A DNA stretch of 64,000 nt from Pseudevernia furfuracea (Eukaryota > Ascomycota > Lecanoromycetes > Lecanorales > Parmeliaceae): positions 1 to 64,000 of the forward strand of contig JAIUPT010000045.1 in the NCBI GenBank assembly GCA_022315425.1, written 5' to 3'. The translations under genes and the position numbers were made by a program. Below, piece by piece: positions 1-11,267 of this stretch. Under the pieces are notes generated by a model. It ran no database searches. It saw only the letters and a list, made by a program, of their open reading frames with translations, and was not told where the DNA came from. Position 1 is the first letter of the stretch; each line of letters begins with the position of its first letter.

Positions 1-1140
1 CAGATCGTCCAGGGATTCCGTTAGGTGCAACCATGTCATCTGCAGGCGAATTGTGTTGGAAATATGCCATCTCCGATGCTCAGTAGCATCTCAGTGAACT
101 CTTTTAACTCGGCGCAGCAGCTTCACCTGCAGAGCATGCAGTAGCACAGAGATGAAGCCACCTATATGAGCTGATGATTGAACAATGTACACTTTAACAA
201 AAGCAACAAATAGCTTGGCACAGCACGAATTGGTAAATATACAGTGTTGCATAAGGGGAGCAAGGCTCTGTTAAAAAGCAGCTGTGCAAAAAATTGTCAC
301 ACCAGCCGTAATCATGTCTTGACATCAAGGGAATGAAGCATTGAGTCACCTTGTAGCAACTCAGCTCGCTTGTTCACTGTTAGCTTCAGCGCTGAACCTA
401 CATGGCCCAGAAATTGGTCTGTTGTGATGCAGGCATCCACAATCATGGCACCGGCTGCCGCGCTTGACAACAGGTAGGACTGGCGCATATTCCTCCAAAG
501 ACAACACCTTCTCCAAAGGGAACACTTGACAGAGCAGGTTCCCACCTCACTATGATGTGCTGCGCAACAAGCTGTCCACCAGCTCAAAGCAAGTGATGTT
601 CATCATTGGAGAGCCTCATCCCATGCTATCAGCTTTGCATCCCTATTACTAGTTGCTGCCCCGTTGTCCAAATGTGACCCTGCATGTACATGAGCAGCAT
701 TTAGACCTTTGCATTTAAGCTTTGAAAAAGAACTTGTCAAAGTACTGCAGCAAGTATGACACTAAGCAAAACAATATTCAGCAAAAGTAACAGGCTACTG
801 TCTCTTTAGCTGCCCATCTGCTGTGATCTTGAGCAGTCCACATGTAATTGTGTGTGTGGTAACCATTCCACAGAGTACAGCTGAAGGATACTCCACTTGC
901 AGTTTTCGCCTGATGTTGCAGGAATTGGGATTCCAAAGCTAGAGTGTGCTTGTCCTGCCACCGGGTAGCAGAAGAGCAGCCATCCAGAAGACGCAACAGC
1001 CAATGCCACTTGTCCTTAACTGCAAACATCTGCCTAACAACAACTTCATACAAGAAGGTTTTGCCAGTTACCGCCATTTGGTCCATCAAGGAAGGACAGC
1101 TTGGCCTATGACAACACAAGCGTGTTAATGCCAAGCTGTT
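1..1140 (-). CDS. Helitron PIF1-like helicase domain, 3' part beyond window
   Basis: An ATP-dependent PIF1-family DNA helicase forming the C-terminal part of the Helitron protein. The Walker A block is at 1,057-1,098: FLDGPNG in one frame and TGKTFLYEVV in the next, so a one-base shift interrupts it. Next come LAVASSG and AHSSFGIPIPATSGENC (about 1,010-890), the PIF1 'ASSGIAA...GGrTAHS.F.IP' motif. Near 590-310 are PFGEGVVFGG, RQ.LLSSAAAGAMIVDACI and LKLTVNKRAEL, matching the GGDFRQvLPVv and LT.NmR motifs. A probable intron covers about 171-310. The last visible exon reads RVKEFTEMLLSIGDGIFP, the usual 'fa.wLL.iGdG' block. The protein continues beyond base 1. Confidence 0.85.
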
Positions 1141-1223
1141 GAATGCATGTATTGGGTTGATTCAAGGTTAGGTTAGTTGAAACATGCATTGCGCAATGAT
1201 TTCAACAGTTTTGCGCTCAGTCT

Positions 1224-1476
1224 CAGGCAGCAGCAGTACACAGCAGCTAGTTGTACCAGCAGCAGCATAGCAAAGCAGCAATAGTAGCAGCACAGCAGCA
1301 GCAATTGCTGCAAAGCAGCAGCAGCATAGCAAAGCAGCAATAGTAGCAGCACAATTGCTGCAAAGCAGCAGCAGCAGTGACAACAGCAGTTGTAGCAGCA
1401 GCAGCAGCAGCAACAGGCGAACAGCCGCTGAAGATGTGAGAACGGTATCAACAGCAGCAGCAGCTACAACTTAAGC
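1224..1476. repeat. CAG-rich array with a ~57-bp higher-order tandem unit
   Basis: Imperfect CAG/AGC repeats interrupted by 'aatagt', 'ttgctg' and 'atagca' variants. One block of about 57 bp (near 1,261-1,318) is repeated almost exactly at about 1,319-1,372, so the array grew by unit duplication as well as triplet slippage. It lies between the helicase exon ending near 1,140 and the upstream middle exon near 1,520, that is, inside an intron of the Helitron gene. The long Leu/Cys-rich open frames across it are products of the repeat and are not genes. Confidence 0.85.
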
Positions 1477-1519
1477 AGTAAGCAGGCAATAAAGCAGGTC
1501 TAATTGATATGGTAGTACA

Positions 1520-3653
1520 GCACAGTCACCTTGCTGGAATCTGTGTCTTGGAGTGCAGCTTGTATGCTGTCCAAACTTGCAGCTGGCCAGGGTTGTTTGC
1601 AATAAGTGCCAATCTGTCTTGCACTAAGTGGCCCAACTGCGTGTCAATTGTAGTCGCGCTCATGTGCTTCAGTCTTGAGTGGCAAACGCATCTGGCTTGC
1701 ATCTTCACCTCATGGGGCATTGGCATGCCAACATGTCCAAGGATTTGTCTTGTGCTTGCAAATGCTTTTGGATGTCCAGCAATGCCAGGTTGTTGCTCTC
1801 TTCATCTACAGTCAAGTCATGTCTCCTGTGGCCTGCACACAAATGGTGTGTTATCAAAAATTAATTAGTTTAGAAGCTGATTAAGAAGCTGTGAATAGGA
1901 ATGTTGTAAAGCGGGTTGTCAGGCGTAATGTTTTTAGGGTTTGGTATGGACAAATACTGAAATTAAAGCTGCACAAAACATACTTTGCAAGACAAAAGGA
2001 TGCTTCATGACAGGTGAATGCACATACTATACTGGCCAGGGAGAAGTGAAAGTGAGCGATTGAGCAATGAAGAAATAAAAGCCAGAGTGAGTCACCTGTC
2101 GCTTGCGATGAGTGAAATCAGCTTGCAAGTCCCTCTGCATATTTTCCCCACAATTCATTGGCTAACGGAGGGTCCCACAGCAGCAATATGGCAAAGTGTA
2201 TGACGTAGCTCTCTGGGCATTGTGGCATTGAGCACAGTTTTCCATAATCTTGTCGTGCATGTCATCATCGTCCAGTAGACCATGGGCTGGCACACGCTTC
2301 TCTGAAAGAATCATAGGAGTGGCCATTGAAGACCCTTAGGTCAGCAAAGCACGTTGCACCTTGACTTTGCAGAGCAGCATCTTGATGTAGTGATGGTCAC
2401 CTTGCCCTGCAGCAAATAAAGTCAATTATGGCAGTCAGTGCAATTGCGTCATGCATTTGAGCTGTGCAACTCTGTTGGTACTATTGAGTACACAACTTCA
2501 TGGTTGGTGATAGTGCAAGGCAAGCATCTTGATGTGTTCACCAATTTTAAAAAAAGCAATCAAGGCCTTCAACGCTGCTGTGCTGCCATGTTGTTGTAAC
2601 TGTGCTGCTGTGCACGATGCTACCTCATTGCTAATGTGTTCTGTTGGTGTTCACAACAAAATGCAATAAAAAACTTCACGTGTTCTGTTGAAACAAAGCT
2701 TAATTGTCATCACGTACACCTAAGCTGCATTGACATTACTTGACACAACAGGCTCAAAAACTCATGTGCGTCTGATAAGAAAGACAGCTCTCGTACCAGG
2801 GTGTGTGGATACATCTGCGCGCAATTGTTGGGTGGTTTGGTTATGCTTGCGTCTCTTCCAGACCTTCTTTGTCAAGTTCCAGGTGTACTTGGTAACAAAC
2901 TCCAAGTATGTTAGCGCTCTCCGGCCTCTGGATCAATCTTGTCTGTCTCAAACCATTGGAGAAGAGTGGTGTGAGTGGTGGTGGAGGTGCGGTCTCTGAC
3001 GTCAGTCAGCAAGGGCCGTTCTTGAAATACACACGATGGCCACCCTCCTCATGCACTTCCAGCCTGGTGACGGCAGGGGTGATGCCATCCATGTAAAAGC
3101 CAAAGATGCGGTATGCCCCCTCTGAAGAGCAGGATGTATCTGCATTCGCATCACACAGCATTCAGCATGCACATCATCAGCATTCACTTCTCTGTAACCT
3201 TGATTTGTATCATTAAGCATGTATGATGCATTCTTCTTAGTTTTTTGCAGCCAGTGATGTATATTGGTAATGCAAATGATTACTTGTTTAAATGCACGAA
3301 ATTTGTCATCAACAACCAACACAAGACAACAGTTGAGCAACTTTATATGCGTGGCTTGTAAAAGCACACTGTGCCAAGGGTTTGAAGCATGTAGGTACTT
3401 GCCTGCAATGTTGAAAGTGCTTGACCTCATTCCTCGCAAAGCTCCTCTGCTTTGCCTGCGTCTGTCCTTCGGCCCATTTCAGCTCCATGACACAAACATC
3501 ATGGCCCTTGTACACATAATTGTGCATGTACTTGATGCCTTGATTGTACTGACAACTTCCACATTGATGTGACACTCGTACAGACGCAGTTAGTTGAGGG
3601 TATAAGGGACAACAAATCAACACGAAGCGTCCATCATCTCGCCTGCGACGCAT
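1520..3653 (-). CDS. Helitron Rep-helicase polyprotein, middle part (several exons)
   Basis: This part links the Rep and helicase domains of the Helitron protein. About 3.65-3.48 kb reads DDGRFV and then IKYMHNYVYKGHD, matching the family's Lys-Tyr-Leu-x-Lys-Tyr-x-x-Lys-Gly-x-Asp motif. About 3.4 kb gives a R/KYLPA..EA block. About 2.98-2.75 kb gives LLQWFETDKIDPEAGERAL and FVTKYTWNLTKKVWKRRK, the LTaWF / YvWn..W..R block. About 2.41-2.15 kb gives HYIKMLLCKVKG, FADLRVFNGHSYDSF, LLDDDDMHDKI and ANELWGKYAEGL. About 1.77 kb gives NLALLDIQKHLQAQDKSL, the family's NraLldIe block. Stretches near 2.42-2.70 kb and 1.87-2.02 kb look like introns. Frames shift inside several blocks. Confidence 0.78.
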
Positions 3654-4071
3654 TTAGACAGTCAACATCACTGAGGTATCATCCAAAACACTGCAACAGC
3701 AAACACAGGGCTCACAGTTAAGGTTGAAGCGACGTCCTAATATAGTCAAAATCTAAGAAAACTGCTGATAAAATAAGAACACAAGCATACCACAAAGACC
3801 ACACTTTGGTACAATGGGTAGCTGTCTTCAGTCTCCATGTCTCAGGCTGGTAGTCTTAGGTACCCTTCTGCACCTACCATCTTTGTGGCAAGGAGCTCTC
3901 AGCATCAAACGCACCACATAGACAATGATCATAGACTGTTTGACTATGTGTTAGGTCTAACTTGGGTCCAAATTCTCATCAGGAAGTCCTCAGCACACAC
4001 TATGCTATCATGTAATCCTCGACACGTAGACATAACTTGTCCTCCTAGCTTATAGTTAAAATGAGCAGAGA

Positions 4072-6646
4072 CTATGAGGGCATGCGGCAGCCCACGCTTC
4101 GGAGATGTCTGTACACACGCAAGAGTGCACCATGGTGAGCATCAACAGCACACAACAAGAAGACATGCTTCTGTCCAGAGTCGTGCAAAGTACCTTTAAT
4201 CAGGTTAAAACGCGCTGCAACCAGGTCAGGCCGCGTCAGTTGCTGACTGGCCAGACAGCAAAGTCTCCTGTATCTCTGCCCACTCTGCATTGTGGTCATT
4301 GGGATGAAACATGTAGGCTTCCCAGCACCCTACATACTGCCATGGCATCCTGTCACAGGTGCAGCTTGTGTTATGTTCTGTATGATGTGGTGTGACCATT
4401 GTACTGCAAGACAGTTCAAGAATAAAAAAGTACAGCACCAGTCATATCTTAATTGGTCAACGAAGATAAATGTAAACATCAAGCTCAACATGTTATACTT
4501 AACACAAGCATGCACAGTCACTTTGATTAGGCAGCAAGCTGAGTGTATGTGAAGTGACGCTACTTGTGAGCACAATGCCAAACGACAGTGCTTCTGACAC
4601 TGCAAGGCTGAGTCACAGATGCAGTTGCAGACCTGAAATGTCTCATTCATATACCGCTGACTGCCAGTTAAAGTAGGGGCGCGGCAGTATGAAGCGCTCT
4701 CCAATGCTGCATCCGGGTGGCGTGATTGGGTTTTTGGCGGCGAGCAAGCATCCACCACACTTTGTACAAATCAGCCCGGACTGTATCTTGCGTTCCTTCT
4801 ACCATGCAACACGGTCAAACTCTGCTTTTGCATAGGCATCCAAACATACTCCTGCAAAAACACAACAGCAAATACACATTGGAGAAATTACCAGCTCAAC
4901 ATGCGTTGATTCTATTCATGCCACAGGTCAGCAGCCATATAGCACACAGAATTGTCACAAGTCTGCAGCAGTTGTAGCAGCAGCCGCAACAGCAGCAGCA
5001 GCAGCAGCCGCAGCAGCTGTGGCAGTAGCAGCAGCCAAAATCAGCACAGCAGCACAGCACAACAACAGCTAGCACAGCAACAACAATAGCACGCACACAG
5101 CAACAGCACAGTTGCCGGCCAAAGCAGCAGCGCAGCAAACAGTGCATTAGCAGCAGCACAGTAGCAGCAGCAAGCATGCTATCATTGTCAAAAAAAGACT
5201 AATCTCACCTCAAACAAACCGTTGAACTCGAAACAAGCGATTGTTATAGGCCAAAGTTGCACGATGTGGCAAGTAGAAATGCCGCCAACTGCAGTGATGA
5301 CGACCCCTCTCTGCTGGTAACAGCAGCTTCTTTCACATTTGTATTTCTGTATGAAACCGTTGGATGATGTGCGACAGCCTCCAAATTTTCAATGACGCAT
5401 TGCCACTCAAAACAGCCCTCACAACCTACTCAATAGCATCACATTATGGCGGTCATTGGATATCATACAAGCAAGGCAATCGCAACAAAATCAGCATGAT
5501 GCATTGTGGCATTGCCTACCTACGCACTGGTTTCATGTTGAGGACGCCACCAGGCTCCCCACTGGGGCACCGTAGGACAAAGTGGAAAACGGATCTGCCA
5601 ACGAATTCTGTATGTGTCAATGACTTGGAGCACACCATAACAAAGATTCAGGACAATGTCTCTAACAAAGCATTTCCTCTCGGCGGATAGGCAGGGTTGT
5701 AGTCATCGACCAGGCACTATAGCAGCCACATCATTTTGCTTCAGGAGCATTGTAGTGCCGACACCCAAGCCTTCTGCCACAGAACAGAATGATTCTCAGC
5801 ACAGTTTTCATGGGCTGGCAAATAAAAAGTCAACACAAGTTGTTTCATGGAATGGCAGATATACAAAGTCAGGACACATGCATGGCCAATCATAGCAGCA
5901 GAAGGGACACATTCTTGGTTCATCAATGAATAATAATTGCAACATAGTAGTTGCAACATAGTAGCAAAGCAAGGATAAACTCATCCACTGAGCAGCTTTA
6001 GGATTTCTTACCTATGTCTGAATGAATGACAATAGCAACACTGGTTGTAGCTGCTCAGCATTCCACAGCTTGAAAGCGCCGCATGAAATATACAGGTGTA
6101 AGAAAGTAGGCTTCTCACCCATCTGGAATTCTGTTTATACCTATCATGTGGTATGCTCGCAACGCCAGCACAAAAATTGTGCCACACCCCCAAAGATTCA
6201 TTCAAGTTCTGTAAGCCTATGCATAATCGAAAGCACTGAAGTACATCCATGGGCAAAGTTAAACATCAAAGCACAAAATGAGGAATGCCAGCATGGAATC
6301 AATGGGGCTATGCCACCTGTGGAAGGCCATCTGAAAAGCCGCATTGTACTTCCGTGTTCTGCTGAGAAAAGCTTTGGAAAGGAGTATTGCCCGTAGCAAG
6401 CTATCAAGCACAGGCGGAGAAGCTCTGCAATGGTGGGCACTGTATGGGACCCTTACGACAACACATGCCATACAAAAGCTGAACGGCACCTTTGCAGTGG
6501 CTTCCTGTGCACACAATGATGACATGTTTTCCGACATGCTGCCAATGTAGTGTGGAATTGGGGCCATGACTGCCCAGGTTGATAGTCCTTCCTATGTGTT
6601 CACTGCCTGAATGCTGTGCACCTCTGCTCGATGCCATTATATTCAC
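4072..6646 (-). CDS. Helitron Rep-helicase polyprotein, N-terminal and Rep part (several exons)
   Basis: This is the replication-initiator half of the Helitron protein, which nicks and joins DNA strands during rolling-circle transposition. Reading down the minus strand: about 6.3-6.45 kb gives PPVLDSLLRAILLSKAF then RKYNAAFQMA, the usual N-terminal block. About 5.5 kb has a weak FPL..GAWW block. About 5.2 kb reads HFYLPHRATLAYNNRLF. About 4.83 kb reads DAYAKAEFDRVAW. About 4.65 kb gives LTGSQRYMNETFQ, 4.28 kb NAEWAEIQETLLSGQ, 4.22 kb RPDLVAARFNLIKGTL, and 4.09 kb KRGLPHALI, the conserved stretch just before the family's Rep motifs. The frame changes several times. At least two introns are needed, one holding the CAG array near 5 kb. 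Exact exon borders are not resolved. Confidence 0.8.
4968..5173. repeat. CAG-rich array in a second Helitron intron
   Basis: A second imperfect CAG/GCA array with interruptions such as 'cagccgcaacag', 'gcagtagcag' and 'acaacaacag'. It falls between the HFYLPHR block (about 5.2 kb) and the DAYAKAEFDR block (about 4.83 kb) of the minus-strand Helitron gene, and is therefore intronic. On the coding strand it reads CTG/TGC. Confidence 0.85.
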
Positions 6647-6699
6647 TGGCTGAAAGTACGTCGAATGTCATGCTGATCTGCAAATTGTCGTGCCTATCA

Positions 6700-7253
6700 T
6701 GCTGCCTGTCGTAAAGAGTGGGCAAGGCTCATGGTATTGCCTTGAGAAGCAATCAACGTTGTTGGCTTGCTGCACCATCACCTCTTCTATAAACTTGGTT
6801 TCTGTTAAAAAGTACAGTAGTTAATGTTTCATGTTCAGTTTTGTTATACCTCAAACTGCCTTGGACCTTATCTTTATACTATACAGGTACATTCGTACTG
6901 ACCAACGACGTAAGTCCGCTGGCGCGTACTCCATCCTCACAGTGCGGGGCGAAAGGTGTCCGGTCAAGGATCAGGTCCATCTGTTGTCTGCAATTTTTTC
7001 ATAGAAAAACATTACGACAAGCCGAAGGACCTGCATTCCACCATATTAAGCACGTCGCGTCATGGTCACCTCATCAAAGCCGAAAGACCGGCATTCCCAT
7101 GTCACTACTGCCAACCCCTCCAACTCATACACGGCACTGCAGATGTCAACGTCAGTAAAGAATAACACAACGCTGCAGAACACAACACCAAGGAAACAAC
7201 GATATTGTCCTTTGATAGCAAACCTGGACAGCCCTGACATTTACAAATGTTAA

Positions 7254-7254
<1 letters not shown>
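6700..7254. other. No gene recognised
   Basis: Between the Helitron N-terminal block and the poly-C run. Only short open frames occur and none has a familiar motif. The Helitron 5' terminus and the 5' edge of the LINE should both lie here, but neither could be fixed from the sequence alone. Confidence 0.5.

Positions 7255-7291
<37 letters not shown>
7255..7291 (+). repeat. Uninterrupted run of 37 cytosines
   Basis: Thirty-seven consecutive C bases, then a T and CCC. It sits about 480 bp before the LINE ORF1 start. The complementary strand is poly-G. The length should be treated as approximate because homopolymers elsewhere in this window look unreliable. Confidence 0.95.
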
Positions 7292-7294
<3 letters not shown>

Positions 7295-7608
7295 CTTTTC
7301 GAACGGACTCCTACACCGTTTTTGCTCGACGCAGCGACCGTTTGCGTCAGCAGAATGCAAGAAGAGACCACAGCCAATCCTCGCGCCCCAAGCCGATATA
7401 CATCGGACGCCAGACATATCAGCCGCTGCGCAACTACATCGGTCTGAAAGCTTTGAAACAGCAAAACAGCAGAAGACACACCTTCAAAGCGCGTGCGTGC
7501 TGCGGGGGAAAAGATCAAAGCGAAAAGAGCACCTTTAGATCAAGGCCGCAATCCCCCGTGAAAAGTAAAAGCGACAGAGTAGGACGAACATTGCGGTCAA
7601 TCGTTGTG

Positions 7609-7699
7609 TGATTAGTGAACTAGTGACTGTGATTAGTGCTTAGTGGACTAGTGATTAGTGATAGTGATTAGTATAGTGATGAGTGATTAGTGATTCGTG
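7609..7699 (+). repeat. Degenerate GTGATTAG-type tandem array
   Basis: About ten imperfect copies of a 7-10 bp unit around GTGATTAG / GTGACTAGT, for example 'gtgattagtgatagtgatta'. It lies between the poly-C run and the LINE ORF1 start, so it probably belongs to the LINE 5' untranslated region. Confidence 0.75.
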
Positions 7700-7771
7700 A
7701 CGAAACATTGCCGAATCGTTTGTCGAGGGACAATGACAGCTAGGGTTATGAGGTGCTGTTAACCTAGCGCA

Positions 7772-8824
7772 ATGAGTCGACGCGGACAGCGCGGGCAGTC
7801 ATGGCCGCGCCGGCAAGGCTCTCAGGTCCGCTGGGGGCCGGGTGGCACGAGTTCGGAAGCAGTTTGAGGCAGCTAGTGCACTTCCTTCGCCTTCGGCAAG
7901 GACTACAGCCTCAGCGCCGCAAGTGCCGGCAGCTACAGGTGCTCCGAAATCTGCTGGAAGGAAGCGCAAGGCCAGCCAGCAGCGGCTCGCAGCGACAGCG
8001 GCAGCCTCTCCGGATCCGGCTGCCTCGGGATCTACACCAGCAGCCCCTCCTGCTAAGCCTCCCGCAACTTCTTGGCGCGACGTGCTCATGGGCAACAGTC
8101 CGGATGACCGGCACACCATACAGGCCCTGATCGCTGAGGTGGAGCAGCTGAAGAAGCTCATAAATAACAACCGGGCCCAGTCCGACAGGCAGCATGACAA
8201 CTGCCGGCAGCACCGCATGGAGAGTTCGCCACAGACAGAGCAGATGCTCAGATACAGCAAGCGGCAGAACCTTGTTGTCTTTGGCATAGCCGAGAGCTCA
8301 GCTTGTGCTACCCCAGAGGCACTAGCTGCACATCTGCAAGTCTGCTGTTTGAGGATGCACCCAGCTCAGCAGCGCCCCTTGTCAGCTGCGCTTACCGCTT
8401 GGGCAAGTGGAAGGCGGCTCAGAAGAAGCCAAGGGCAGTTCTGGTTGAGCTTACCACAGTGTCAGCTAAGCACAGAGCTTTCAAGGCCTCCAGTCGCCTT
8501 AGAGCCAGCCGCATTCGCTTGGATGAGGATCTCACTCCCCAGCAGATGCAACAGCGCAAGGGCCTGTCCACAGACTTCTTGGGCCTCAAGATCAGAGGCT
8601 TCAAGCCTTTCTTCAGGGGCACCACCCTGAAGTACAGGGATGGTGGAGTGGTGCGCCAGTGTGCCAAGGGAGGTGCTAACAAAATCAGAGCGCCAGCTCC
8701 TACAGTTCCTGGCCCTCGCCCAGCCCGCAGGCCTGAGCATACTAATGTGGCAATGGACCCTGCTGAGGTCCTGCGGCAGGCTGGTGTGTCAGTCAGCGAG
8801 GAGTTTGATCTTGGGCCAGCCTGA
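7772..8824 (+). pseudogene. LINE (non-LTR retrotransposon) ORF1 protein, frameshifted
   Basis: ORF1 proteins of LINEs bind element RNA and form trimers. From ATG 7,772 the product begins MSRRGQRGQSW. A one-base shift near 7,835 leads into a basic, Ala/Pro-rich low-complexity N-terminus. A predicted coiled coil follows (about 8,120-8,190, IQALIAEVEQLKKLINNN), then RQNLVVFGIAE, typical of the start of the RRM-like domain. A second shift near 8,338 leads to AYRLGKWK, RAVLVELTTVSAKHRAF, RIRLDEDLTPQQMQQRKGL and FRGTTLKYRDGG, ending at TGA 8,822. The order (coiled coil, NLVVFGI, R.G..., DEDLT..Q...R) is that of ORF1. No endonuclease/RT ORF2 follows directly, so this copy is incomplete or rearranged downstream. 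Confidence 0.8.
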
Positions 8825-10590
8825 ATGCAAAATAGCCGGTATATAATATATGTCTCCTGCTTTGCGTGTTTATTGCGGTTTCCTGCATCTCAATGCTTTC
8901 AACTCCTTGTGTGTGCTGCAGCCAGAGCCTGTCCTGTTGTGTGCCATGTCATGCACTCAGAGGATGTGCATCTACAAGTTTTGTAGGAAGGCACTCCCCC
9001 TTATAACAACTGCAAGGACCAACAAGGCAGTGTCTGCCCCTGTGTCTATTGCAATATAGTCAATAGTGCCATATGTGCTGGTTTAGACAAGCTCGCGTAG
9101 TCAAGTTTCCCAGATGCTCCATTGCAGCAAACTGTCAGCTACCAGGTAGAGTCTCTAGCTAGAGCTGACTAAATCGAGAGCTCCCCATGAGCTGCACAAA
9201 GTCTATCAAGCAGTAATGACCTGCGCTTCTGTGGCTGAGTCTGCACATTAGTTGATTTTTTTCTGGTATCAATGATGTGCATGACATGCAGGAAATTGAA
9301 AGTGACCACGCCAAGTGTGAACCTGATCTCTAGAGGACTGTAACTCCATTGGGCACTGTTTTGCAACATTATGGCGTCGACTGCATTGCATTGCATTGAT
9401 CAAATGATCATAGCCTATGACTCATAGGTGGCAATAAAACGCGATAGAATTAGTTCATAGGTGGCCATAAATGCCTGCATTATATGCAGTTCGTAGATCC
9501 TGGGTCGCGGATTAACGCTTTGTTAATTCCATGCTAAACACGGGACAATGAAGTTTCAATCCCTTGACTGCGTGACCTGACTGGGCCATAGTCGTTGCCC
9601 TGCCCGCTTGTGAGATATCGAAGTCTCGCAGCAGCAGGCCCTGTACATCACATGGGTCCTTATGCTGTCGTGAAGTAGAGCTGCCCTAGGCCGAAGTTAA
9701 CGTGTGATCTCGTGCATCCTTAAGCAAGTAGTCCGGTGAGCTGTGTTTCAGATGTTGCTTGCCTGCTGTTTAATGCTTGACTGGTGATCTTCTGCTCAAC
9801 AAGCTACAAGAATGCACAGAGGTTTTGCAACCACGCCGTGACTGGTGAGTGATAGCTGACTAACAAAAGAAAGTGATTGCACACAGTGACACCATGCTTT
9901 GCTGTATGAACAACAGAGGCGCTTCTGCACACAGCAGAAGCACTGTATCACTGCAAGCAGTCATTTTCAGCAATCAGTCAGCAAACAGTCAGCAATCATT
10001 TACCAATAGGCAATAATGTCAGCAATAACTCCCTCACTACGCACAAGGGTCACACAAAGGCAGCACAACAGGGTGCATGTTGGCATATATGTATCATTTG
10101 TACCACATGTCAGACCAGCAACAGCATGATGTAATGAGCATGCACGGCGTTGCAGACAGAAAGCATGTGAGCAAGGGGTTCCTGTCACAGCAAGGAAGAA
10201 GGGTGTCATGGGGTACATTGCACCTGCTGATACACAACCACTGCTTGACTTGTGTGGCAGCAAGCAGCTCCTCAAGAGTTCTATGGGCTGCTGGGGCTCC
10301 AGTTGGCTGGTCCCAGCGCCAGCTGCCAAACACCAGTGGGGAAGCTGCCTAAGACTTGTGGCGGCATGGTGATCATTCACAGCTTTCTGGCATGTAGACT
10401 ACGTCACTTATGCAGCCTTCACAGTCAGTGTACAGTGGCTGCAACGGTGGACGCATACCTGCCCTCTGCTATGACTGATCATGAAAAAAGACCCCATGCA
10501 TCCTCATGCTAATGTAAAGCTGTGAGGCATAAGCTGAAGCTAGTTGTGTCATGATAGCACAGTTGACTGAGCTCTTAAGTCTTGTAGCAA
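8825..10590. other. No gene recognised
   Basis: Only short frames without familiar motifs. The sequence around 9,420-9,490 has two near copies of 'tcataggtggc.ataaa', and 9,955-10,025 is rich in 'cagcaatcagtcagcaa' variants. Nothing here supports a gene call. Confidence 0.5.
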
Positions 10591-10591
10591 G

Positions 10592-10630
10592 GCTGAGCTG
10601 CCGGCTCAGCTGAGCTGCCGGCTCAGCTGA
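10592..10630. repeat. Two tandem copies of a palindromic 18-bp unit
   Basis: Two head-to-tail copies of GCTGAGCTGCCGGCTCAG. Each copy is itself close to an inverted repeat around GCCGGC, so the stretch can form hairpins on either strand. Confidence 0.8.
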
Positions 10631-11267
10631 TCAGTAGTAGGAAGGATGTTGAGTTCACAAAGCAAAAGTAAGTGTTGCAGAGTGCTTACAGTATTATCAC
10701 TAATCACAATTGGTTACTGCCTGCAACGTCACAGTAGGGCTGGGTGTGGCTTTTTGTGTGCTATCCAGAGCTGTAATAAAGGAATAGCTATGCTTCACGG
10801 CTTGATGCTGCAGGTCAAGGTGGCGAAGCTGGGAGTAGTGTATCAGCTGCATCGGGGCTCTATCCGCAAGGGCATGACCCTGCATGCAACAACATCTCGT
10901 CAGGATACTATTCAAGTCAGACAAGCATTGTACACCTTTGCAGAATGCTCCTGAGTGGTACACTGTGGTCTCTGCCACTGATGCACTGGAGGGTTTTGTT
11001 TGCACAAGCTTGGCCCCTACAGCTGGTCTAGTAGTCTGTGTCATCAAGCATTGTGCATGTGCCTGCCACACGACCATGTACTGCCTCATACGAGTGATGC
11101 AGGGTACTCAGCCAAGACAAGGCTTCACATAAGCAGTAATTGTCTCATTATTGAAGCCTACAGGTTCATCTGCAACACTTGTCCCTGCATGTACCTAGCT
11201 TCATCATGAGCTGGAAAGCTTTTTTTACTATTGTTGTTATTATTACATGTTCATGGTTGTGCTGCAG

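Larger units (their letters stand above)
1..6700 (-). mobile_element. Helitron, autonomous type, incomplete at the left edge
   Basis: A rolling-circle Helitron transposon read on the minus strand. Conserved blocks of the single Rep-helicase polyprotein occur in the family's expected order from about 6.65 kb down to base 1: N-terminal region, Rep region, the middle domain, then a PIF1-type helicase. They are separated by introns. The 3' terminus (CTRR end with hairpin) would lie outside the window to the left. The 5' terminus (TC) should lie just above 6.65 kb, but I could not fix it. Frame changes inside conserved blocks suggest either decay or homopolymer sequencing errors. The order of the blocks, not any single motif, makes the assignment firm. 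Confidence 0.88.

Noticed and set aside
1168..1451. Leu/Cys-rich open frames across the CAG arrays (also 4,896-5,177)
   Set aside because: They are translations of simple CAG/CTG repeats and carry no domain; conserved Helitron blocks on either side show that the arrays are intronic.
7799..8287. 162-codon minus-strand frame opposite the LINE ORF1
   Set aside because: It is the antisense shadow of the Ala/Pro-rich ORF1 N-terminus; the sense strand carries the coiled coil and NLVVFGI motif.
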